DNA of 64,000 bases from Salvia splendens (Eukaryota > Streptophyta > Magnoliopsida > Lamiales > Lamiaceae). The notes beneath the pieces are model-generated. The model was given only the letters and a program-made list of their open reading frames with translations, ran no database searches and was not told the origin of the DNA. A program made the translations under genes and the position numbers. Shown one piece after another: positions 7,975 through 17,856 of the stretch (positions within the stretch are counted from its first letter, which is position 1; each line of letters opens with the position of its first letter). The stretch covers positions 620,001 through 684,000 of the forward strand of contig NC_056041.1 of assembly GCF_004379255.2 (NCBI RefSeq). Reading direction: 5' to 3'.

Positions 7975-10824
7975 CTACTGTCCGGGGTTGCTAAAGTTGA
8001 GCCACCTATTCACAAAATCCTCTGGAAGCCGAGTTCGGTCGTTCCGAGCAGATGAAGAATAAGCAGGTCGACGAGATGCTATCCTCGACCCAACGCCTCT
8101 TCCCCGAGCCCGAGAAGTCCTAACACCTCGGCGATGAAGAGTCTCTGCAATAAGCATCTGCTGATCTTGCTCGCTCATAGTCACAACTCCTCGGCGAATT
8201 TCAGTCCGTCCCTGTCTTGACGATTCCGGTTGCTCCTGAGCCCGTTCTCGTCTAGACGTTTCCGGCTGTTCCGGAGTTCGTTGTTGACTTGGAGTAGGAT
8301 TTTGAACAAGGGAACCAGAGGTTTGATCTGGAGTGCGAGCATCTGTTGGCACGATATGCCGAAGGAATCTTTCTATGGAGGGGCGCCGAGAAAGAACAAT
8401 GTTGTACCGAGAAGCCCAACGCCGTAGTGATTTCACAACTTGTTGGCAAGCCGAGCTCTCCAGCGCATTGTTCCTCCGGAGTACAAGATATTCCTCCCAC
8501 AGTTCGTCAACTCGACTCTGAACATCTGATATGGTCAATCCCCCGCGCACACGGATGTAATCCTCGTACGCAGTCCTCTCAGCAATGGTCGTATTCAGCT
8601 CGGCCTCCAGATCCTTCTTATCGGACTCTAAGTCCTTATTATCGGCCTCCAGCTTCACTAAACGAGCCAGAAGCTCATCATTCTTCGTCTGATCGGCTAT
8701 AGCTCTTTTCTCAGCTTCGTCTAAAGCCGAAGAGTACAGCCGTTTCCAGTGAAGTATCTCCATCTCCTTGAGTACAAAGCAGCTATATTAGTTCGGCAGC
8801 TGTACCGAGCAGATAGTAAAATACAACAGGAATAAAGGCGAGTACGAAAAGCTATACGAAGACAAGTGTAGAGAATTTTTCATTCACAAGGAAAATTTTT
8901 TTACACTAGGAGGGCTTCAAGGCCATTTTACAAGGAAGAAACTAGACTAAGAGAAGGGAGACGAAATCATACTCCGCCAGCTTCGTCTCCGGCTCCTTGG
9001 TCTGGGTCAGCTTCTTTCTCCTGAGCTACCTCAGCCTCGGCCTCGCCTCCTGCCGGCCTCGCCTCCGCCTCCTGATCGGCTTCCTTCTCCGGATGCCCGG
9101 CCCGCTCGACTTCGGCCTCCAGCTCCAGCAGCTCGGCCTCACCCTCTCCGTTGTAAGTCGAAGCGGGTGAAACGGGTCCCACGGAGGCAAAGATAGCCTC
9201 CAGGTTCTCGTCCCGATCAGCTCGACAACTCCGGACTCGGTCTGCAGAAAGCAGGACCGAGGATGAAGCGAGCTCCTCCAGGAGCGGCAGATTCTGAAGC
9301 CGAGCTGCTATCTCTCGGCTGTACAGAGGCAGCACGACGTCGGCCCCCTGCTCGCCCTTATCGGCAATTAGCCTTACCAGACTACCGACAAAGGCCGAGA
9401 ACTGGCTGCTCAAAAAGAGTCTCTCCGTGTAGGCACGGAGACCCTCTCCTTGGGCAACCACGGCGGCAGCATCCCTCTGTTTCGTCTGCTCTCGCTGGAT
9501 GACGAGCTGGTTTTTGGCAAACTGAGCTTCATCCTGGGCCGAAATCCTAGCAGCCCTGGCTTTCTCAAAGTTTGCCTCAGCCTGCTCGGCCCGGTGACAA
9601 GCAGCCGCCAATTTCCTCTGCATCTCGGCATAGTCGTTGGACGCTTTGGAGAGTTCGACGGCGACGAGCTTGGAGAGCATATCATTCCTCTGAAAATGGA
9701 TAAGGAAAAAAGTTAACAGAGGGCACCTAAAATACAGGACAGAAGCCAAGCCAAGGAATCAAGAAGACAATTCACCTCGGCGAAGTCCGTGGGCCATAGA
9801 AATGGCTCACAGATATGCTCCGAAGGAGGCGCCAAGACCATGTCTTTCTCTGGCGCTCTCGGGGGCTTCTGGGTCTTCCCCTTCCTACTTGCCGAAGTCG
9901 ACTCCGGCTTCTTTGGACCCGAAGAGGTCTTTTGCCTCTTCGGATTCTTCTCGGCATCAGGCGCCGAGCTGGTAGCCTTCTCTCTCTCCGGCTCCACAAG
10001 CTCGGAGGACTTTCTGATAGCCTTATTCAACATGAACACTGCCAAAAAGCAAGAAAGCAAAGTCAGATTTTCTTCGTTAAAGCAGTAGAGCATAAAGATA
10101 AAGAGAAATCCTCACCCTCGGCCTCTTCGTCCGAAGACGAGATGTCGAACACGACGTCGCCCTTGACGAGCTCAGACTCCGTGTATTGTTTCCTAACTAT
10201 GGGAATCTTGTTGAGCTCGCCATCGAGCTCGTCCAACGGTTCAGGCCGAGGGTGACGGATAACGGACTCCGGCCCTCTCCAGGGAAAACTAGGAGCCGCG
10301 GTCCTATCATAGTAGAAGAAGCGATTTTGCCACTTCGGCCACTTCGTTTTACAAAAGGCCCTAAAGGGCTGTAAAGGGATCAAGTAAAACCAAGACCCCT
10401 TCCTCTTAAATTGAAAGAATTTAAGGATCGCCTTCAAAGACAAATCCCTTCCTAACCTACGGAGTTCGGCAGCGAAGGCCGACAAGTGCCTCCAAGAGTT
10501 CGGAGTCACCTGGCCTAAAGGAAGCTGAAAAAAATCTAGTAAATCTATAAAGGCAGAAGGGAGGGGGAAACGAAGCCCGCATTCTAAGCAGGCCTCGTAC
10601 ACGGTGACGTAACCCTCCGGCGGGGAGTCAGCCCTGTGATCACCGTCAGGTACCACCGCCTTCCCCCCAGGAAAAGAGTATTTTTCGTAAAGGGATATCA
10701 CAGTATCCTTACTCAAGATACTGTGAAAATACTCTACGGTCTTCTCCCCGGATTCTTTCCGGCTAGAAGACCCCTTACCCCCTTTCCTAACGCTACCCGA
10801 CTCCGAAGAAGAAGAAGAAGACAT
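7975..10824 (-). CDS. Antisense gene of the retrotransposon, four exons, putative gypsy-type transposon domain
   Basis: Exons on the minus strand: 10824-10116, 10038-9776, 9689-8973 and 8766-7975. All three introns (77, 86 and 206 bp) are GT-AG, the phases agree, and the total is 2481 nt, or 826 aa. The first exon starts with a Ser-rich run and holds a conserved block (FPLPSAFIDLLDFFQLPLGQ, then NSWRHLSAF) resembling the Pfam 'putative gypsy type transposon' family. Exon 2 is Lys/Arg/Pro-rich and NLS-like (PKRQK). Exon 3 is an Ala/Glu-rich coiled coil with an acidic tail. Exon 4 is a second coiled coil ending in a basic RGRG-type tail. Antisense genes in this position are known in Tat elements, but their function is unknown. 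Exon 3 also reaches its own UGA at 8969-8967 if the last intron is retained. Confidence 0.75.
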
Positions 10825-10948
10825 TTTTCTTACTTTTTGAAGGTGAAGATAGTCTGAAAAAATTCTTGAAAGCGGAGAGAGAATTTTCGCAAGAAAGAGA
10901 GTATAGAAGACGCAACAGCAAAAGTGCTTCAATGATGAAGAAAGAGCG

Positions 10949-10955
10949 TATTTAT
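10949..10955 (-). promoter_or_regulatory. TATA-like box for the antisense gene
   Basis: On the minus strand the sequence reads GATAAATACG about 125 nt before the ATG at 10824. It lies inside the element between the gene and the 3' LTR, so antisense transcription need not rely on flanking DNA. Assigned from position and motif only. Confidence 0.45.
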
Positions 10956-11146
10956 CAGATACGGGAAAGATTTCGAAATCGTTGCGCCGTTTCGAATCCC
11001 ACCTTTTCAGGAATCAACGGCCGGATTTTACTGTCGCATTTAATGCAGGCATGCGCTAGGCACGTCCCCTGACGTCAGCCTCCCCCTTACCGTTATCCAG
11101 AATGCCGAAGTGACTCACCTCGCCGAAGTGATCCACTTCGCTTTTC

Positions 11147-11157
11147 GGGGGGGGTAG
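11147..11157 (+). other. Polypurine tract
   Basis: Eight consecutive G residues followed by TAG directly abut the 3' LTR. This is the expected primer for plus-strand DNA synthesis. The preceding 40 bases are a short 'cgccgaagtg' repeat. Confidence 0.8.
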
Positions 11158-11751
11158 TGATGGGGTACGAACTAGACCCTAATGGCAAGCCCAATAACAG
11201 TGACGGCCCATCAGCCCAGAGCCCAAGAAAGAGTATCTGTTCGGCACCAAAGAGTTCGGCACGACCCAAGAGTTCGGACTCAGCCTACAGCTCGGTAAAA
11301 GCCGACCAGTCAAGCTCTCCTCTCAGATCGGCAAGAGCTGATCGGTAAAGTCCAGCAGTTCGGTCTCAGCATTCGACCGAACTAGGAGTTAGTGGACTCA
11401 TGAAAGGCCTCCACGACCTCCGCTATACCCACGATCTATTTAGTGGTATGAAGCAGTTATTGAGCAGTTATTGCTCACCCACGATCTTGTTAGTGGGGCT
11501 GCAAACCACGATCCTAGTTCAATGTATAAATAGAACTTAGATCTGATAGAAAAAGGTTAAGCTCTCTAGAGATAAAATAGCATATAGCAAGTCTGTGTTG
11601 TAAGCTGTATTTTCGCAGATCAAGCAATACAAACCTGCCCTCATTTCTCCCCGTGGACGTAGATTTACCTCAGTAAATCGAACCACGTAAATTCATTGTG
11701 TCATAATTCTCTACCAGCATTTACTAACATCAGAAATTCGCGGAACCATCA
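11158..11751 (+). repeat. 3' LTR
   Basis: 594 bp, read base by base against the 5' LTR without finding a difference. It ends CCATCA directly before the right TACGT duplication. The short reading frame 11157-11348 is the same non-gene as in the 5' LTR. Confidence 0.95.
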
Positions 11752-11756
11752 TACGT

Positions 11757-12884
11757 GCTGATAAATATAATTGTTTTTTTTGGATTGACAACAAAAATTC
11801 AAAATCGATTCAAAATCTATAGTATATTAATCACACACAATGCATGTGTACTATTTTACAGAGGCCAATAACAAACAATTGAAATTTTAATGAAAACCAA
11901 ACTCTATTTCGAAAACGCAAAAATCCAACTCCTCAGTTATTCATGAAGATTTGGCTGCCGAATTTTCTTATCTCAAGTTGAAAATGGTCACTATTTACGT
12001 ATGAAAATTGTCCAATCTTAGTAAGCTTTTATTCCACGCGTCACTCTATATGTCTTAATTTATTTCATAAAGGCTAAGTCGGTTTGACCAAAATTTCAAA
12101 CTTGGCCTTTTTGAATTTATTCTCCATTATTAATTTGGTGATCGACATGTGCTTAGAATAATATAGTTGATTTGCTCTATTAATTCATTCAAACCTCCCT
12201 ACTTTTTGGGACTTGATCAATTAAATTATATGAACTTATTGTACTATTATCCCCTTGTCACTGTCCAACATGCTCTCACTTAAACCCTGTATTAAAGGTA
12301 ATTTGACTTTCTTTGTAATTAGATCAAGAAACACAATTAGTTCAATAGATGGCGGAGCAAGAAATATAGCTTAGAAGAATTTATAGCATAAAATTTACGT
12401 CATTTGGAACATCAGGAATAGACTTATTTTCCACGAGTTGATCTCCAGTTGGGAAATGGAAAATAATTGATTAATATGACGACTTCAAGATTGGGCTAGA
12501 AGATGGCATGAGAATACCCCTAACTTGTTGGTTTTGTGGATTTCCTTTAAATAAGTTAAGGGTCCTTTTGAAGTCTACTTGTTGAAAGTGTTCATGGATT
12601 TGATGGTGGGTGAGTTTTCGGGATGATGTAAGATGTCGGTTGCTCCCTTTTTCCTCTTAATATTGATTAACTAATTTTGTGGACTAATCTTGATGTCGTG
12701 CTTGTTTGTGTGAGTTTTGTTATGTCTTTGAGTCTCGAGTTTCTCTTTGTTTAAATATATATAAATAATAAATGTTGGGTTGAGGCCCAAATAGTTTATT
12801 ATAAGGTTGAAGACATAATATTTAAATGAGCTAACTTATATCCAGCCCGACTAAACTTGTTGGACCAAAACAATACAGATATTA
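11757..12884. other. Gene-free AT-rich DNA
   Basis: No coding frame or terminal repeat is recognised between the retrotransposon and the tandem repeats that follow. Confidence 0.6.
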
Positions 12885-15065
12885 ACATATTTTATAGAAC
12901 ATAATATTTCTTAGTTAATATGATTTTTTTTAGTTTATTTATCTATATTGTATTAATAAAAATCTAAAATATCTGTATATTAAATATATAATTTGAAGGT
13001 TTTTGTGTATAGATATTTATTTTAAAAAATAATAAGTCATGAACTGCCGAATTAAATATTAAGAAATAATAGATGATAATTGTACCTAGTACAACCCACC
13101 GGGTCAATCTACCAGGACAACCCACCGGATAATTTATATTTAAACAATTATTCATCTTAACTGATATTTGAGCGTATATTTATACAATTGATCATATTTT
13201 GTGCGTGATTACAGTTTTACTTTGTTGTAGATTTGTCCTGTAGATATCAATCGTCGGATACATGGATGGGAAGCTTCAATCAATGAGATGATGAGCCATT
13301 TCCGAAACCCACAGAGTGGAATCGACCCGTACAGAAGGATAGCAATAGCTGGGTAGGCTAACAGAAGTGGAGTAATGGAGTGTCTTGCCAGATTGCACGC
13401 TCTACACCTTGTATATCAATCGCCGGATACATGGATGGAAAGCTTCAATCAATGAGATGATGAGCCATTTCCGAAACCCGCGGAGTGGAATCGGCCCGTA
13501 CGGAAGGATGGCAATAGCTGGGCAGGCTAACAGAAGTGGAGTAATGTAGTGTCTTGCCAGATTGCAAGCTCTACACCTGGTAACGTGATACCTCAGAGGA
13601 CAGCATGGGGCCCAGCGGTCCTATACGTACTCTTACTTAGAAGATAGTTTGAATAAATAAAAAAATATTTAAATACTAATTTAAATTTATATAAATAAAA
13701 TAAAATTAAACATATTTAAGATATTTTGAAGCATATTTTAGAGATTATAATATTTCTTAGTCAATTTGAATTTTTTTAGTTTATATATGTATATTGTATT
13801 AATAAAAATCTGATATATATGTATATTAAATATATAATTTAATGGTTTTTGTGTATAGATATATATTTTATAAAATTAATAATTCATGAAACGTCGAATT
13901 AGATGTCAAATATTAAGAAATAATAGATGATAATTGTACCTAGTACAATCTACCAGGCCAACCCATCGGCTAATTTATATTTAAACCATTGTTCATTCTA
14001 ACTGATATTTGAGCGTATATTTATACAATTGATCATGTTTTGTGTGTGATTACGGATTTTATTTTGTTGTAGATTTGTCTTGTAGATATCAATCGTTGGA
14101 TACATGGATGGGAAGCTTCAATCAATGAGATGATGAGCCATTTCCGAACCCCGCGGAGTGGAATCGACCCGTACGGAAGGATGACAATAGCTAGGCAGGC
14201 TAACAGAAGTGGAGTAATAGAGTGTCTTGCCAGATTGGACGCTCTAAACCTTGTAACGTGGTACTCTGAGGACAGCATGGGGGCCAGCGGTCCTATACGT
14301 ACTTTTACTTAGTTTGAATATAATTTGAATAAATAAAATAAATATTTAAATACTAATTTAAAATTTATATAAATAAAATAAAATTAAACATATCTGAGAT
14401 AGTTTGAAGCATATTTTAGAGATTAGAATATTTCTTAGTTAATTTGAATTTTTTCAGTTTATTTATCTATATTGTATTAATAAAATCTAATATATTTTTA
14501 TATTAAATATATAATTTGAAGGTTTTTGTGTATAAATATTTATTTTATAAAAATAATAATTCATGAAGGGTCGAATTAGATGTCAAATATTAAAAAATAA
14601 AAGATGATAATTGTAACTAGTACAACCCACCGGGTCAATCCATCAGGCCAACCCACTCGGTAATTTATATTTAAACAAATGTTCAACCTAACAGATATTT
14701 GTGCGTATATTTATACAATTTATCATGTTTTGTGCATGATTACTGATTTTATTTTGTTATAGATTTGTCTTGTAGATATAAATCGTCGGATACATGGATG
14801 GGAAGCTTCAATCAATGAGATGATTAGCCTTATGATCGGTAGTATGTAGTCTGGTTCGGGCGTTGCCCGCTTTCATTACAAAAAAATGAGATGATGAGCC
14901 ATTTCCGAAACCCGCTGAGTGGAATCGACCCGTACGGAAAGATGACAATAGCTGGGCAGGCTAACAGAAGTGGAGTAATGGAATGTCTTGCCAGATTGGA
15001 TGATCTACACCTTGTAACGTGGTACTCTGAGGACAGCATGAGGGCCCAACGGTCCTATACGCACT
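12885..15065. repeat. Three tandem units of about 680 bp with an exon-like core
   Basis: Units begin near 12890, 13729 and 14410, each with 'atattttaKagaNNataatatttcttagt'-like wording. Each has an AT-rich half and a core of about 220 bp (cores near 13236, 13410, 14080 and 14772; the first unit carries a duplicated core). Cores follow a T-rich tract ending TTGTAG, like a splice acceptor, and in one frame read INRRIHGWEASINEMMSHF. Copies 1 and 2 contain stop codons in this frame; copy 3 is open. I do not recognise the protein. The array may derive from a duplicated or captured exon. Confidence 0.8.
14814..14900 (+). mobile_element. Short A-tailed retroposon with 16-bp target duplication
   Basis: The fourth core is interrupted by about 55 bp ending in an A run. 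It is flanked by AATGAGATGATTAGCC (14814-14829) and AATGAGATGATGAGCC (14885-14900), one mismatch apart; the other three cores show the site uninterrupted. A long target duplication plus an A tail indicates LINE-driven retroposition of a very short RNA or the truncated 3' end of a SINE or LINE. Confidence 0.75.
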
Positions 15066-15100
15066 CTTACTCTAAGAGCTACCTTTGGCCCGAGCCGCTC

Positions 15101-15188
15101 TTCCATTACCCTGAGAACAACATTTTGCATGAGGGGCCCTTCTATTACTCTTGGAACATCATGTTACACCAGGGGCCCTTCCATTAAT
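15101..15188. repeat. Imperfect 39-bp tandem repeat, two and a fraction copies
   Basis: Units start with 'ttccattac', 'ttctattac' and 'ttccattaa' at 15101, 15140 and 15179, each unit ending 'aggggccc'. It directly follows the last 680-bp unit and extends that unit's open frame to 15187. No function is recognised. Confidence 0.75.
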
Positions 15189-15190
15189 AA

Positions 15191-16200
15191 GCCGTCATGT
15201 TAACCTCACTTAGTCCTTTGTGATTAGTCTGTGGAACTGGTTTGATCCCGCCGCAATTTTAAAAGATAATAAAAATAATTATGGATTTATTTGTATTTGT
15301 CCTCGTACGAAACGGATTGTTAACATCTAGTTTTTTATGTTGTTAAGTACTTTTGTCTATTGTATGGAACAGATTGTTAACGCTTACTTTATTTTATGTG
15401 GGGTGTTAGCCGGATGTTTATGTACTTTTTTTTGTCTATTATTGTACGGAACGAATATTTGTTGGATGTTGAAGGATTCATATATTTAATTTTACACATT
15501 GAAAAATAAGAAAAACCTTATAGTTAAGGTTTGATCTCTATGAGAGAAAGATGTCAAATTGTTGACTGAAAAATTGTGGTTAAGATTTAATTCTTACGCC
15601 TCCTAATGCAAACATAAAATTTGACAAAATATTTAAATCTACACCAGCATATGATTCCAAAATCAGATTAAAAATAGATTAAAACTTATACAGACCCCCA
15701 AATGAGCAAACAATTAGGGTAAAAGTCTGGCTTAGTAGATATTTGCAAGCTTATGCAACTTATAGACCCTTCATTTCCTCAAATTGAATCTAAAAATGAA
15801 TTTACATAATCAATCAAGGGCTAGTGAATGGTGAACACTGAGGACTGCACCTGCTGTCACGCAACATATGGGATCAATAGATAACAAACTTAGTCAAAAT
15901 CAATTTAGTGAAAATCATAGTGATCGCAAGACTAGACATAGATTCCTCATTAAAGTAATCCTAGAGTTTATTATTAAGAGAGTAAATGTCGCGCATAAAT
16001 TGATCACCTAGATCCCACTACATCAAAGATAAGTTTAGTAGTTATTGATATAATTTTAGATTAGAAGATATTAATTTAATTATATATTTTTTTTTGCAAC
16101 GGTTGCGATACATTTGTACTACACGAAAAGGATCTATTGTCAAAGGTAAAAGTTCTGTTTGGAGATATGAAATGGAAGTAGAAGTATTGACTATCATGTA
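15191..16200. other. Gene-free AT-rich DNA
   Basis: Nothing recognisable on either strand. Confidence 0.55.
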
Positions 16201-16428
16201 CATCCTCCGTCCGAACTAAGTTGAGTCAAAATTTTTGAGCACGAAGATTAAGAAATTGTGTTGAAAAGTAGGAGAGATGAATATAGTAGGAAATATAAAG
16301 AGAGAAAAGTAAATAATGAAATAAAGTAAAAAATGATTGCATGTTTTATTTTTTTCAAAGAAAATGACTCAACTTAGTTGTGACATTCCAAAAAGAAATA
16401 CGACTTTGCTTAGTTGGAACGAAGGGAG
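16201..16428. mobile_element. Stowaway-like MITE
   Basis: Ends CATCCTCCGTCCGAACTAAG and GTTGGAACGAAGGGAG form inverted repeats, with subterminal AAGTTGAGTCA / CTCAACTTAGTTG also inverted. TA flanks both sides (16199-16200 and 16429-16430), the Tc1/mariner-Stowaway target. It codes for nothing. Confidence 0.8.
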
Positions 16429-16786
16429 TAAAAGCTACTGGGATTTGAGATTGACCGGGGTTAATTCTAGATATTTTTCTATAGTTGTGATATGGAGGGG
16501 TGGGCATGTACGATATAACTTACGGAAACCACTATACTGTATACCTTACCGTAAACACGGTACGCGAAAAAAATCATACATTTACCTTACCAAAATTTTC
16601 GGTATACCTTAGTTTTGGTATGGCAAAAATTTCATACCGGTATTGTACCTCATTTTCGGTATACCGTACTTTTGCGGTATACCTGACTTTCGTCTTTCAA
16701 CATCAATAAACATAGATAATTTGAGTTTTTAGAATATTATTTATAGTTTATAAATTAAATATATTTTACTCTTAATTATATTTATA

Positions 16787-17159
16787 CTCCCTCCGTTCCA
16801 TAAAAAATATGTGACAAGATATGTCAAGGGAATTAAGATAAAATTATTAAAGTAAGAGAGATGAATTATGATCCATCCGTTCCATAAAACATATGTGACA
16901 ATAGATATGTCAAGGGAATTAAGACAAAATTAGTAAAGTAAGAGAGATGAGGAGAAGAAGAGTAATTAAAATATTGTTAATGGATAGTGAGGCTCACATT
17001 ATTAGTAGTGGTTAATTGTGGTATAAGATATAAATAAGTTGATGTATATGAGTACTAATAAAGTGGGATAACTTCCCAAAAATGAAATGCACATAATTTT
17101 GTTGGATGAACAAAAATAAAAAGGGCACATATTTGATATTTGTTATAGGATGGGGGGAG
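16787..17159. mobile_element. Stowaway-like MITE with an internal duplication
   Basis: Begins CTCCCTCCGTTCCATAAAA and ends GGATGGGGGGAG, flanked by TA. About 80 bp of the left end ('ccgttccataaaacatatgt') is repeated at about 16873-16950, so a second left terminus lies inside the element. Confidence 0.78.
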
Positions 17160-17476
17160 TATTTCACAATAGATTTTATAATTTAAAAATATTTTATATA
17201 TAATTATATTTATATTTTATGGTATATACCAAATTTCGGATGCAGTGGTATATGAAAATTCATATTGTTTCCTTACCGGATTTCGGCAATGTATCATACT
17301 GTACCGATAAGACAGGTATTTCGGTGTTTCGATATTTTCCCCAATCCTAATATGGATTGAGTTAACAATATTACGTTCATCCAATAACATCTACGCAACA
17401 AATAAAAATATTTTACCTAGTCAACTAATTTGACTAATCAAATTGAGTGAATGACTATGGTTTGCCTCTATCTATG

Positions 17477-17482
17477 TATAAA
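17477..17482 (+). promoter_or_regulatory. Candidate TATA box of the membrane-protein gene
   Basis: TATAAA lies 380 bp before the start codon. A splice donor (AAG before GTCAGT, 17693/17694) and a later TTAG acceptor near 17803 suggest a 5' UTR intron. Inferred from motifs only. Confidence 0.45.
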
Positions 17483-17856
17483 TTCGAAATCTTTCCCAAT
17501 TCTTTTGATTCCTGCAATGTGTTTATACATCCAAATTACTTGTGTATAAGTTGAATATACATCTGGAATCTCACGAACCCTAGATTTTCCTTTCCCCTTC
17601 CCGTTTACGTCGAGATTCCTATGTCAAGTGTTCTAGCTGAGGAGGACAGCCTATTTATTCCGAATTAGATGCTTTGCCACCGCGCTACGTAAGGTCAGTG
17701 ATCAGAAATCAGTATGCTCTTTCATTTTTTTTTTGTTTTAATCGGTAGCAAATACACGAAAGTTTATGCAAACTCTGAACTGCTATTTTGTTAGTGTGCT
17801 TAGGTTGACCAATTTTGAATTAGTCAGATTATTGAAAACCGTTAAATCATTTGGGG

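Larger units (their letters stand above)
891..11751 (+). mobile_element. Complete Ty3/gypsy LTR retrotransposon, Tat lineage, recent insertion
   Basis: Two 594-bp direct repeats (891-1484 and 11158-11751) begin TGATGG and end CCATCA and are flanked by the 5-bp duplication TACGT (886-890 and 11752-11756). Between them come a primer-binding site, gag with a C-terminal aspartic protease, pol in the order RT, RNase H, second RNase H, integrase, a repeat-rich post-pol segment, an antisense gene and a G-rich polypurine tract. Integrase after RT defines Ty3/gypsy. The second RNase H-like domain after the first, the lack of a chromodomain and the long 3' region with an antisense gene are known traits of the Tat group (Retand/Ogre relatives). 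I read no difference between the LTRs, so insertion is recent. The only block in the gag-pol frame is one UAG, which is probably the natural readthrough site, so the copy may be autonomous. Confidence 0.95.

Noticed and set aside
9789..10374. Plus-strand reading frames inside the antisense gene
   Set aside because: They are shadows of GC-rich coding exons on the minus strand and show no domain.
13240..15065. Organelle-derived insertion
   Set aside because: The core has no recognisable plastid or mitochondrial gene and is embedded in a tandemly repeated AT-rich unit.
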